Source: Phycisphaeraceae bacterium
Lineage (GTDB): Bacteria; Planctomycetota; Phycisphaerae; Phycisphaerales; UBA1924
DNA length: 64,000 nt
Assembly: GCA_019636535.1 (NCBI GenBank)
Contig: JAHBXK010000013.1
Coordinates: 18,941-82,940, forward strand
Direction of reading: 5' to 3'
In this document: piece by piece, positions 8,811-16,983 of the stretch
How positions within the stretch are numbered: position 1 is the stretch's first letter
How the letters are laid out: every line of letters begins with the position of its first letter
The notes under the pieces: model-generated
What the model saw: only the letters and a program-made list of their open reading frames with translations
Databases searched by the model: none
What the model was told of the DNA's origin: nothing
Translations under genes and position numbers: made by a program

Positions 8811-8900
8811 ACCCCCCCCCGCACCCCCCGCCCCGCCCCCCCCCGCCCCGCCCCCCGGCCCCCGGCCCACTCCCCACCCACCCCCCACCACCCCCCCCCT
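8811..8900 (+). other. cytosine-rich tract in the dnaE leader
   Basis: About 90 bp consisting almost only of C runs broken by single A, G or T, so the - strand is runs of G. Positions 8713-8919 are also open in the dnaE frame, but the encoded Pro-rich peptide is not expected for DnaE. The tract could form G-quadruplexes on the - strand or slow transcription. Confidence 0.65.
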
Positions 8901-8919
8901 GCGAGGGCACCCGTCACGG

Positions 8920-11900
8920 ATGGCCGCTTCCAGTTCCAGTTCGACCGAGTCGGGAAGTGGGCAGGCGGTTGTGCCTGCGCATCCGAACACGGAGCGAGGG
9001 AAGGGGTTTGTGCATCTGCACCTGCACAGCGAGTACTCGCTCTTGGACGGTGGGAACCGTCTGGACAAGCTGGTCAAGCGTGTGAAGGAACTGGGGATGC
9101 ACGCCGTGGCGGTGACGGACCACGGCAACCTGTTCGGGGCGGCGGCGTTCTACCAGATCGCCAAGGCCGAGGGGGTGGAGCCGATCCTGGGGGTTGAGGC
9201 GTACGTGACGCCGCCGGGGAGAACGCGGACGGACAAGACGTACACGGGTGTTTCGGACGGCGGGTATCACCTGGTGCTGCTGTGCGAGAATCAGCGCGGG
9301 TGGGAGAACCTGGTGTACCTGTGCTCGGAGGCGTACCTCAGCGGGTTCTACTACAAGCCGCGGATCGATCGGGAGTTGCTGAAGAAGCACAGCGAGGGGC
9401 TGATCGCGATCAACGGGCACCTGGGGAGCGAGATCGGGGATCACCTGCTCGCGTTTGCGCGGAGCAACGACCAGAAGCACTGGGACCGCGCGGTGGAGTC
9501 GGCAAGGTGGCACCACTGGGTCTTCAACGGCGCGGACCCGGACCCGGAGCGCCCCGTGCCGGCGGAGAGGGCGCGGTTCTTCATCGAGTTGCAGCACCAC
9601 GTGCTGGAGCAGGTGTCGATCAACCGGCTGCTGATCCGGCTGTCGAAGGAGATGGGTGTGCCGCTGGTGTGCGACAACGACTCGCACTTTCTGCGGGCGG
9701 AGGATCACGATGCGCACGACACGCTGATCTGCATCTCGACGGGGAAACTCAAGAGCGACGACCAGCGGATGAAGTATCCGCCGGAGTTGTACGTGAAGAG
9801 CCCGGAGGAGATGCGGGCGCTGTTTCACGAGGAGTATGGGGGGAAGGAGGGGGACGTCGGGCGGATGGCGTGCGACCACACGCTGGTGATCGCGGAGCGG
9901 TGTGTGCGGGGCGGGTTGGGCGAAGGGGCCGAATCGGGTGGTGGGCCCGCGCGGCCGCCGATCGGTCAGCAGAACGCGCCGATGGTGCGGGTGAGAAGGA
10001 GAAGGCTCGAAGGGGAAGAGGGAGCGGAGCGCGGATGGGAGGGGATGCCGCGGTGGGATGATCCGGCGTTTGGTGGGGACTTGACGGCGTGGTACAACGC
10101 GTACTGCCGGGAGTTTGAGGTGGTGCCGTTTGCGCTGCCGCGTGGGGCCACGGCGGAAGAACTGGTGGAGATGAACGCGACGGCGAAGCGGGAGTGCGAT
10201 GAGGCGCTGGAGTTGTTGTCGCGTGCGGGGGCGGTGTGGCGGTACGGGCCGGGGGTGGTGGAGGGGACTTGCGGCAGGGAGGACGAGGAACGGGCTCGGT
10301 TCTTTGAGGACGTGCGTGCGCGGATGGCGCGCGAGTTGAAGATACTCGCGGACAAGAACATCTCGGCGTACTTCCTGATCGTGTGGGACTTCGTGAACGA
10401 GGGCCGGCAGCGGGGGATTCCGGCGAACGCGCGTGGATCGGGCGTGGGGACGATGGTGGGGTATGTGCTGGGGTTGTCGAACGCGTGCCCGGTGCGGTAC
10501 GGGCTGCTGTTCGAGCGGTTCACGGACCCGGACCGGTCGGAGTATCCGGATATCGACATCGACCTGTGCCAGGACGGGCGCGGGGAGGTGATCGACTATG
10601 TGCGCCGGAAGTACGGGCACGTTGCGCAGATTATCACGTTCGGGACGCTGAAGGCGCGCGCGGCGATTCGGGACGTGGCGCGGGTGCTGGGCGTGTCGCT
10701 GCCGGTGGCGGACCGGATCGCGAAGCTGATTCCGGAGCAGTTGAACATCACGCTGGACGAGGCGCTGGAGCAGGAGCCGGAGCTTCGGAACGCGTATGAG
10801 GGCGCGGCGGCGGCGGTGGAGAAGCTGAACAAGGACCTGTCGGAGCATCAGCGTGCCACGGCGGAGCAGATGCGGGCGCTGATCGACAACGCGCGGACGC
10901 TGGAGGGGCAGGCCCGGCACGCGAGCGTGCACGCGGCGGGTGTGATCGTGGCGACGCGGCCGCTGCACGAGATCGTGCCTTTGTACAAGCCGGCGGGGGG
11001 GAGTTCGGGTGCGGAGGCGGACGCGAACTCGGTGGTGACGCAATGGGACGGACCGACGTGCGAGAAGATGGGCCTCTTGAAGATGGACTTCCTGGGCTTG
11101 CGCACGCTGAGCGTGATCGAGCGTGCGAAGAGGCTGATCCGGGAGACGCTGAGCGAGGAGGAGATCTGGAGGGCGGTGGGGAGGGGGGAGGAATATCAGA
11201 AGCGGCAAAGCGGCAGAGCGGCAAAGCGGCAAAGTGAGGAGGAAGACAAGAATCGGCGGAGCGGCGGAGCGGGAGAGCGGCAAAGTGAGGAGCGCAAGCG
11301 TGGCAGCAGGTCGTCCCGTGAAGACGTTTCGCGATCTGATCGTGTGGCAGCGGGGGATGGACCTGGCCCGAGCGGTCTATCGCGCAACGGAATCGATGCC
11401 ACGATCGGAGATGTTCGGACTCACGAGTCAGATGCGGCGTGCGTCGACGTCGATCCCAATGAACATCGCCGAGAGTTACGGGAAGCGGACTCGGCCGGAG
11501 TTGGTGCGCGGGCTGTACATGGCGACGGGATCGCTTCACGAGTTGATGACCGCGTACGAACTGACGACGAGTCTGGGAATGCTCGAGCCGAGCGATCGGA
11601 TTCACGAACTGTTGGCCGAAGAGGATCGCCTGCTGTTCGCCATGATTCGCAGTCTGAGACGCAAGACGGAGCAGGAGAGGGACCCGGTGTGACGGCGGAG
11701 GAAGCCGGGGATTCAACTCTGCCGCTTTGCCGCTCTGACGCTTTGCCCCTTCTGATCAACCATCCCTTGGATCTTGACCGACTCAACTACGACGATCCTC
11801 GTGTGTTTGCGCTGTTTCAGCGCGCGGACACGACGGGCGTTTTCCAGTTTGAATCGGGGGGGATGCGGCGGCTGTTGATCGACATGCGTCCGGACCGGCT

Positions 11901-13926
11901 GGAGGACCTGATCGCGGCGAACGCGCTGTTCAGGCCGGGGCCGATGGACCTGATCCCGGATTACAACCGGCGGAAGCACGGGATGGACGCCGTGCCGGGC
12001 GTTCACGCGATCGTGGATGAGTACACGCGCGAGACGTACGGCGTGATGGTGTATCAGGAGCAGGTCATGCAGATCGTGCACGGCCTGGGCGGGATCAAGT
12101 TGCGCGACGCGTACACGCTGATCAAGAACATCAGCAAGAAGCACCACGCGAAGATCGAGAAGGAGCGGCCGAAGTTTGTGGAGGGTGCGCAGACGCAGGG
12201 GCTGAGCAAGGAGAAGGCCGAGGAACTGTTCGAGTTGATCCTGAAGTTCGCCGGGTACGGCTTCAACAAGTCGCACTCGACGGGGTACGCGATCGTGGCG
12301 TATCAGACGGCGTACCTGAAGACGTACTTTCCGAACCAGTACATGGCGGCGTTCCTGACGTTTGAGAGCGGCGCGCAGAAGGTGAGCGACTGGATTCAGT
12401 ACGTTGAGGACTGCAAGAAGACGGTGCGGCCGGACGGCAGGGTGGGATTGGAGGTTCGGCCGCCGGACGTGAACCTGTCGCAGGCGGACTTCAGCGTGGT
12501 CTTCGATCCCGATGAGCCGCGGGACGCTTCGCACGGGCACATTCGCTTTGGGCTGAGCGCGATCAAGGGGGTGGGCGAGAAGGCGATCGCGGCGGTGCTG
12601 AGGGAGCGAGATCGGGTGGTGGAGGTGGAGGGTGGCTCGCGGCGGGAGACGCGCCCGTTCACGTCGTTGTTCGAGTTCTGCGAGCGGGTGATGGCGGGCG
12701 ATGGCGGCGGGGCGGGCGCGGAAGCGGCGGGTTCGGGCGCGAGCGGCGGGGGTGGCGGCGGGAGTGGGGGGGCCGCGCTGAACAAGACGACGGTGGAAGC
12801 GCTGATCAAGTGCGGGGCGATGGACTCGCTGCATCCGCCGGAGGGACGGGGGTTGCGCGCGGCGATGATGGCGACGGTTGAGCAGGCGCTCGGCGCTGCT
12901 TCCAAGATCGCGCAAGACAAGGCGATGGGGCAGTCGGGGTTGTTCGGTTTGGGTGGCGGGGGTGGCGGGGGGGGCGGGGGAGGGGCCAAGGGTGGGGCTG
13001 CCGCAGCGCCGACCGCGGCGCTCGCGCGGGCGGTGGCGTGGAGCGAGCCGGAGACCTTGGCGAAGGAGAAGGAGGCGCTGGGGTTCTATGTGTCGAGCCA
13101 CCCGCTGGAGCGGTGGAAGAACTGGGCGAGCGTCTTTGTGACCAGTTCGTGCCTGGCCGCTCGCGACGGGGCGCAGGACCAGCGGGTGGTCGTGGCAGCG
13201 CTGGTTCAGTCGGTGCGGACGCTGATCGTGAAGACCGGCAAGAGCGCTGGGCAGAAGATGGCGATCGTGACGGCGGAGGATCTGACGGGGACGGTGGAGG
13301 CGGTGCTGTTCGCGGATCGGTACGCGAACTTCGGCCACCTGCTGGAGCCCGACGCGGTGGTGTACATCCTGGGGCGGATCGATCGATCGCGGGCGGGGAT
13401 GCAGGTCGGACGGAAGCAGGCGGGCGCGGGTGGTGGAGAGGACGACGGCGTCGCGGCGGGGATGGGCGCGGGGCAGACGAACGAGGGCGTTCAGATCCTG
13501 GCGGATCGGGTGGTGCCGATCGACGGTGTGCCGCTGTTGCCTGGGCGCTTGTGGCTGCGGTTTGATGCGACGCGGCTGAACGGCTCGGGCGAGGCAGCGC
13601 TGAAGCGGGCGCACGAGATTCTGCACAGCGCGATGGGATCGGCGATCGTGGGGGGAGAAGGGGTAAAGCCGCTGAGCGGCGCTGCGTCAGCCCTCTTCCC
13701 GGTGGATCTGGTGATGGACACGCCGGCGTCGCGGGTGATTTTGCAGACGGATTCGGGGCTGCGGGTGGCGCCGACGCCGGAGTTGGCGGCGAGTCTGGCG
13801 GAGGTGTTGGGGGACGGGTGCGCGCGGGTGTACAAGGGGGTGTCGATCGACGCGGTGGAGAACGCGAACGGGCGGGGGAAGTGGAAGGGCGGGGGGACGG
13901 CCGCGGCGTCGAAGCGGGCGGGGTGA
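8920..13926 (+). CDS. dnaE: DNA polymerase III subunit alpha, with a large in-frame insertion
   Basis: Replicative polymerase, 1668 codons against a usual 1150-1200. The ATG at 8920 precedes the PHP domain (HLHLHSEYSLLDG, His at residues 32, 34 and 36, then VTDHGN). The palm keeps its acidic residues: PDIDID at 544-548 and the Asp of KMDFLGLRT at 723. Fingers (TTGVFQFESGGMRRLL), the YGFNKSHSTGYA motif and C-terminal HhH and OB regions follow. The excess comes from inserts: a low-complexity block at about 9905-10050; a 188-codon block at 11195-11756 that is a separate element; and Gly-rich linkers near 12695-12780 and 12950-13020. No stop interrupts the frame, so a full-length product is possible. 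The type is DnaE, not PolC, since there is no exonuclease domain. Confidence 0.93.
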   Translation: MAASSSSSTESGSGQAVVPAHPNTERGKGFVHLHLHSEYSLLDGGNRLDKLVKRVKELGMHAVAVTDHGNLFGAAAFYQIAKAEGVEPILGVEAYVTPPGRTRTDKTYTGVSDGGYHLVLLCENQRGWENLVYLCSEAYLSGFYYKPRIDRELLKKHSEGLIAINGHLGSEIGDHLLAFARSNDQKHWDRAVESARWHHWVFNGADPDPERPVPAERARFFIELQHHVLEQVSINRLLIRLSKEMGVPLVCDNDSHFLRAEDHDAHDTLICISTGKLKSDDQRMKYPPELYVKSPEEMRALFHEEYGGKEGDVGRMACDHTLVIAERCVRGGLGEGAESGGGPARPPIGQQNAPMVRVRRRRLEGEEGAERGWEGMPRWDDPAFGGDLTAWYNAYCREFEVVPFALPRGATAEELVEMNATAKRECDEALELLSRAGAVWRYGPGVVEGTCGREDEERARFFEDVRARMARELKILADKNISAYFLIVWDFVNEGRQRGIPANARGSGVGTMVGYVLGLSNACPVRYGLLFERFTDPDRSEYPDIDIDLCQDGRGEVIDYVRRKYGHVAQIITFGTLKARAAIRDVARVLGVSLPVADRIAKLIPEQLNITLDEALEQEPELRNAYEGAAAAVEKLNKDLSEHQRATAEQMRALIDNARTLEGQARHASVHAAGVIVATRPLHEIVPLYKPAGGSSGAEADANSVVTQWDGPTCEKMGLLKMDFLGLRTLSVIERAKRLIRETLSEEEIWRAVGRGEEYQKRQSGRAAKRQSEEEDKNRRSGGAGERQSEERKRGSRSSREDVSRSDRVAAGDGPGPSGLSRNGIDATIGDVRTHESDAACVDVDPNEHRRELREADSAGVGARAVHGDGIASRVDDRVRTDDESGNARAERSDSRTVGRRGSPAVRHDSQSETQDGAGEGPGVTAEEAGDSTLPLCRSDALPLLINHPLDLDRLNYDDPRVFALFQRADTTGVFQFESGGMRRLLIDMRPDRLEDLIAANALFRPGPMDLIPDYNRRKHGMDAVPGVHAIVDEYTRETYGVMVYQEQVMQIVHGLGGIKLRDAYTLIKNISKKHHAKIEKERPKFVEGAQTQGLSKEKAEELFELILKFAGYGFNKSHSTGYAIVAYQTAYLKTYFPNQYMAAFLTFESGAQKVSDWIQYVEDCKKTVRPDGRVGLEVRPPDVNLSQADFSVVFDPDEPRDASHGHIRFGLSAIKGVGEKAIAAVLRERDRVVEVEGGSRRETRPFTSLFEFCERVMAGDGGGAGAEAAGSGASGGGGGGSGGAALNKTTVEALIKCGAMDSLHPPEGRGLRAAMMATVEQALGAASKIAQDKAMGQSGLFGLGGGGGGGGGGGAKGGAAAAPTAALARAVAWSEPETLAKEKEALGFYVSSHPLERWKNWASVFVTSSCLAARDGAQDQRVVVAALVQSVRTLIVKTGKSAGQKMAIVTAEDLTGTVEAVLFADRYANFGHLLEPDAVVYILGRIDRSRAGMQVGRKQAGAGGGEDDGVAAGMGAGQTNEGVQILADRVVPIDGVPLLPGRLWLRFDATRLNGSGEAALKRAHEILHSAMGSAIVGGEGVKPLSGAASALFPVDLVMDTPASRVILQTDSGLRVAPTPELAASLAEVLGDGCARVYKGVSIDAVENANGRGKWKGGGTAAASKRAG
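11195..11235 (+). repeat. left terminal inverted repeat of the dnaE element
   Basis: 41 nt starting atcagaagcggcaaagcggc. It pairs with 11716-11756 with three mismatches. Its last part, agcggcaaagtgaggag (11226-11242), is repeated directly at 11276-11292, where it supplies the AGGAG Shine-Dalgarno of the internal gene. Confidence 0.8.
11300..11692 (+). CDS. four-helix-bundle protein, 23S rRNA intervening-sequence (IVP/S23) family
   Basis: 130 residues, normal for the family. The family core is plain: FRDLIVWQRGMDLARAVYR, then FGLTSQMRRASTSIPMNIAE, then a region like GLYMATGSLHELMTAYEL. Members form four-helix bundles that oligomerise and are basic; they are encoded by 23S rRNA intervening sequences, by free-standing genes, and are related to the Avd accessory protein of diversity-generating retroelements. 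The start is GTG at 11300 with AGGAG seven bases upstream; GTG at 11318 is a second option, and the in-frame ATG at 11234 would add low-complexity repeat residues. The gene overlaps dnaE completely in the +1 frame. Expression would need internal initiation on dnaE mRNA or its own transcript. Confidence 0.85.
   Translation: MAAGRPVKTFRDLIVWQRGMDLARAVYRATESMPRSEMFGLTSQMRRASTSIPMNIAESYGKRTRPELVRGLYMATGSLHELMTAYELTTSLGMLEPSDRIHELLAEEDRLLFAMIRSLRRKTEQERDPV
11716..11756 (-). repeat. right terminal inverted repeat of the dnaE element
   Basis: Reverse complement of the left repeat with three substitutions in 41 positions. It begins 24 nt after the stop of the internal gene and ends just before the conserved dnaE segment resumes. 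Confidence 0.8.
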
Positions 13927-13968
13927 GGGGAGTCGCGGCGGAGTGGCTGTGTACGTTGGGTCGATGTT

Positions 13969-14394
13969 TCAGGCCGCGGTCTGGAGAGCGTCGTGCAATG
14001 ATCGCAGCGTGAAGGCGACGTAGCCGAAGTACGCGAAGAGCGCGGCGGTGACGGTTCCGCCGATGAGGAACCACCAGAGGACGAGTTTCCACCAGCGGTC
14101 GCGCAGGATCGGGTGGACGATCCAAGCGGCGAGGATGGCGACGATCGTTGCGGTGATGATCCAGACGGGATTGCTCAACGCCATTCCGGCGTTCAGAGTC
14201 CACACAAGCGCTGAGGGCAACGCGATTTCGAAGTCGCGGAAGATATCCAGGAACTTCGGCGCGGTGACCGCGAGCAGTGTGAGCGGGACGGCGATGAGGG
14301 CCGCGAAGCCGACAGAGAAGGCGAGGCGGGCGGGGGTGCCCGGTGTCGGCGCATCGGAGAGCACGTTTGGGTCTGGGTGGGTGTGCGCGTGCAT
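13969..14394 (-). CDS. small membrane protein with three hydrophobic segments
   Basis: 141 residues with a His-rich N-terminus (MHAHTHPDPN) and three predicted membrane spans: about 25-48 (FSVGFAALIAVPLTLLAV), 68-98 (PVWIITATIVAILAAWIV) and 103-130 (LVLWWFLIGGTVTAALFAYF). ATG at 14394; GTG at 14403 is an alternative. It is convergent with dnaE and lies 56 bp downstream of the flotillin gene on the same strand, so it may be the last gene of the NfeD-flotillin operon. No family recognised. Confidence 0.6.
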   Translation of the reverse strand: MHAHTHPDPNVLSDAPTPGTPARLAFSVGFAALIAVPLTLLAVTAPKFLDIFRDFEIALPSALVWTLNAGMALSNPVWIITATIVAILAAWIVHPILRDRWWKLVLWWFLIGGTVTAALFAYFGYVAFTLRSLHDALQTAA

Positions 14395-14450
14395 CTCAGC
14401 CACTCGGGATGTTCACTCTCGGCCGGTAGCCCCCTTTGCATTCATGGTGA

Positions 14451-16103
14451 TCACGCGTGCTTGGTTTCATCGGTGTCACCGTCGGCCTTGCTCTTGGCGG
14501 ACGGAGCGTCCTTCTTGCCGTCCCTGCCGCCCAGCATCGGCCCGCGCATGGAGTCCTGCGTGTTGACGCGGCCGAGGGCGGCGGGGAGTTCGATGCCGGC
14601 CTGCTGGGCGAGTTCGTGCAGGCGCGGCAGGCTGTTGACCATGCCGCTGAGCCAGTCGGAGGTGGCGTTGCGGCCGTCGCCGTTCGAGCCGGTGTCCCAG
14701 ACGGTGATCTTGTCGATCTTGAGGTTCTGGATGGCCTTGACCTGCTCGGCGACGAGTTTGGGGAGCTGCTCGATGAGCAGGAGGGTGGGTCCGACTGCGG
14801 CGTCGGAGCCGCAGGCCTCGATGAGTTTGCGGTAACCCTCGGCCTTGGCCTCGAGGACGCGCTGGGTGCCCTCGGCCTCGGCCTGGTAGCGTGCGAGGAT
14901 GGCGTCGGCCTCGCCGCGTGCTTCGATCCGCTCCTTCTCGGCGGTGGCGGCGGCCTCGATCTCGATGCGCTTCTTCTCGACTTCCTGCGGCGCGAGTTCC
15001 TCCTTGGCGAGGCGGGCGAGTTCCTGCTCGCGCTGGGCGAGGAGGATGGCTTCGTTGGCCTTGGCGGTGGCGACGTCGGAGCGTCGCTTGGCGTCGGCGC
15101 GGATTTCGGCGAGTTTGGCGTCGGATTGGGCGACGAGTTCGGAAGAGGAGTTCTCGCCGGTGCGAGCGACGGCCTCGGCCTCGGCGACTTTGACTCGCTG
15201 CTCCTGTTCGTACTTTTTCTTCTGTGCGATGGCTTCGGCTTCGCGGAGGGCGGTGGTGACTTCGATGTCGCGCTTGGAATGGACTTCGCCGGTGATGGCG
15301 GTCGCTTCGAGCGCGGCGACGGCGACGCGTTTGGCTTGCTCGGCCCTCTTCTGGCCCTCGGCGGCGGCGGCGGCCTGGTTGGCGACCTCGACGGTCCGCT
15401 CGCGGACGGCGGCGGCCTCGCCGATGGCGCCGTCGCGGTCCTGCTGGGCGACCTCGACCTTGGCGCGGTTGATGGCCTCGGCGGCGGCTCGCTTGCCGAT
15501 GGCCTGGATGTAGCCGCTCTCGTCGGTGATGTCGCGGATGTTGACGCTGATGAGTTCGAGGCCGACCTTGTTCACTTCCTGCTCGACGTTCTCGTTGATC
15601 AGGCTCATGAACTTCTCGCGGTCCTTGTTGATCTCCTCGATGGTGAGCGTGGCGATGACGAGGCGCAACTGGCCGAGGATGATGTCCTGCGCCAGTTCGC
15701 GGATCTGCTGGGCGTTGAGGGGGAGCAGGCGCTTGGCCGCGGCGTTCATCAGCACGTTGTCGGTGGAGATGGCGACGGTGAACGTCGCGGGGACGTTGAC
15801 GCGGATGTTGTTGAGCGAGAGCGCACCTTCGAGGGGGATGTCGATGACCAGCGGCTCCAGGCTCATGTATGCGTAGTCCTGGATGAGCGGCCAGACGAAG
15901 GCGCCGCCGCCGTGCATGCACTTGCTGGCGCGTTCCTTGCCGACCTTGCCGTAGATGACCAGCACGCGGTTGCTGGGGCATCGCTTGTACCGCGAGGCGA
16001 TGAGCAGGCCGAAGAAGAGGATGAGGAGCAGTGCGCCGAAGATGAAGCCGAGGTACATCAGGGCGTTGCCGGAGTTGGACTGGGCCAGGAGCAGGGTGGT
16101 CAT
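14451..16103 (-). CDS. flotillin family membrane-scaffold protein (YqiK-like)
   Basis: 550 residues. An N-terminal membrane segment (about 14-36, LMYLGFIFGALLLILFFGLL) is followed by an SPFH/band-7 domain (ASKCMHGGGAFVWPLIQDYA through ELISVNIRDITDESGYI). A long Ala/Glu/Arg-rich coiled coil covers roughly residues 205-430 and a short tail ends the protein. Flotillins oligomerise on the cytoplasmic face and organise ordered membrane domains. Its start is 95 bp after the NfeD-like gene; flotillin with an NfeD/YqiJ protein is a conserved pair and the two are expected to act together in the membrane. The C-terminal tail is Lys/Asp-rich. Confidence 0.92.
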   Translation of the reverse strand: MTTLLLAQSNSGNALMYLGFIFGALLLILFFGLLIASRYKRCPSNRVLVIYGKVGKERASKCMHGGGAFVWPLIQDYAYMSLEPLVIDIPLEGALSLNNIRVNVPATFTVAISTDNVLMNAAAKRLLPLNAQQIRELAQDIILGQLRLVIATLTIEEINKDREKFMSLINENVEQEVNKVGLELISVNIRDITDESGYIQAIGKRAAAEAINRAKVEVAQQDRDGAIGEAAAVRERTVEVANQAAAAAEGQKRAEQAKRVAVAALEATAITGEVHSKRDIEVTTALREAEAIAQKKKYEQEQRVKVAEAEAVARTGENSSSELVAQSDAKLAEIRADAKRRSDVATAKANEAILLAQREQELARLAKEELAPQEVEKKRIEIEAAATAEKERIEARGEADAILARYQAEAEGTQRVLEAKAEGYRKLIEACGSDAAVGPTLLLIEQLPKLVAEQVKAIQNLKIDKITVWDTGSNGDGRNATSDWLSGMVNSLPRLHELAQQAGIELPAALGRVNTQDSMRGPMLGGRDGKKDAPSAKSKADGDTDETKHA

Positions 16104-16198
16104 GTGGTCTCTTCCCTTCGGGTCACGCGGCGTGAGCGGGCGTGTGTGCGGTCAGCGTACGGCGTGCGGGGGGGATGGGGGCCGTGAGGCGGCGGGCG

Positions 16199-16774
16199 TC
16201 AGACGCGGGCGACCCTCAGCGATCGATCGTCGGTGATGCCGAGCACGACGACCTGGGTTCGGCTGGGGAGGTCTTCGCCCTCGGTGACGGCGTTGTAGGA
16301 GCAGCGGTGGTTTTTGATGACGACGCTGACACGGCCGGCGCCTCGGCCGGAGCCGGGGACCATGACCTCGACGCTGCCGGTGAGGCCGACGGTGCTGCGG
16401 ATGTCGACGTTGTCGCTGGCCTCGAGCGCGGTGACGCTGCGGAGCAGGAGGCCGAGGAGCCAGACCATGGCGACGCCGCCGGCGAGTGCGATGAGGATCG
16501 AGACGCCCATCGACAGGTTGCTGCCGTTGAGCGCGCCGACGCCGGCCCAGCCGAAGCCCATGGCGAAGGCGGCGAGGGTCTGGATGGAGAGGATCTTGAA
16601 GATCCAGGTGCTGTCGTGGTGGTGACCGGCGTCGCCCGTGGCGTCGTCGGTGTGGTCGAGGTCGCCGCCGAGGCCTGTGATCATCATGATCAGGCGGAGC
16701 AGAAAGAGCCCAGTGCCCGCGATGGCGGGGACACCGAACCAGAGGGCTTGACCTGTGAGCAGCGCGTCGAGCAT
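16199..16774 (-). CDS. NfeD/YqiJ-like membrane protein, flotillin partner
   Basis: 191 residues. Membrane spans near 8-35 and 62-115 (GTGLFLLRLIMMITGLGG, TLAAFAMGFGWAGVGAL, ILIALAGGVAMVWLLGLLL) flank a His/Asp-rich loop (DLDHTDDATGDAGHHHDS). A C-terminal OB-fold (VGLTGSVEVMVPGSGRGAGR, TQVVVLGITDDRSLRVARV) is the NfeD signature. ATG at 16774 behind GGGGAG. It is the first gene of the pair with the flotillin downstream. The His-rich loop could bind a divalent metal; this is inference. Confidence 0.85.
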   Translation of the reverse strand: MLDALLTGQALWFGVPAIAGTGLFLLRLIMMITGLGGDLDHTDDATGDAGHHHDSTWIFKILSIQTLAAFAMGFGWAGVGALNGSNLSMGVSILIALAGGVAMVWLLGLLLRSVTALEASDNVDIRSTVGLTGSVEVMVPGSGRGAGRVSVVIKNHRCSYNAVTEGEDLPSRTQVVVLGITDDRSLRVARV

Positions 16775-16970
16775 GAGCCCGGCTCCCCTTCGAGATCATC
16801 TGCGGCCGTGAGGTGGCCGCGAGTCGGACCGTGGGTGTGCGGATGTGGCGGTCGCACGCGGACCGTCCGCGCACCCATGCTACCGCGCCGGGTGATTCGG
16901 AGGGGAAGACCCCGGGTTTCGCGCCCGCTGTGTGAAGAATGGGCGGAACGCGGGGGCTGGCGGCGGCCCA

Positions 16971-16976
16971 TAGACT
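16971..16976 (+). promoter_or_regulatory. candidate -10 (TAGACT) of a leaderless cca transcript
   Basis: TAGACT ends 7 nt before the ATG at 16984, and no Shine-Dalgarno lies between, which supports this start. Confidence 0.4.
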
Positions 16977-16983
16977 GCCCGGC

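Larger units (their letters stand above)
11195..11756 (+). mobile_element. intervening-sequence-like element inside dnaE
   Basis: A 562-bp unit bounded by 41-bp imperfect terminal inverted repeats (38 of 41 positions match) built of agcggcaaag/agcggcagag units. It contains one complete gene for an S23/IVP-type four-helix-bundle protein (11300-11692) on the same strand as dnaE but in another frame. This is the architecture of the intervening sequences found in bacterial 23S rRNA genes, where complementary ends form a stem that RNase III cuts. Here the host is a protein gene, and the dnaE frame stays open through it. The site lies between the catalytic-core segment around LSVIERAKRLIRE and the segment LDLDRLNYDDPRVFALFQ, where other DnaE proteins have only a short surface loop. 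Confidence 0.75.

Noticed and set aside
8713..8919. N-terminal extension of dnaE into the cytosine tract
   Set aside because: It would encode a run of Pro and Ala-Pro not seen in DnaE; the ATG at 8920 directly before the PHP domain is a better start.
8914..11283. Long open frame on the - strand opposite dnaE
   Set aside because: Arg/Pro/His/Leu-rich mirror of the dnaE coding strand with no domain or Shine-Dalgarno; typical of very GC-rich coding DNA.
11195..11756. Classical insertion sequence in dnaE
   Set aside because: No transposase is encoded; the only gene is the four-helix-bundle protein, so an intervening-sequence-type element fits better.
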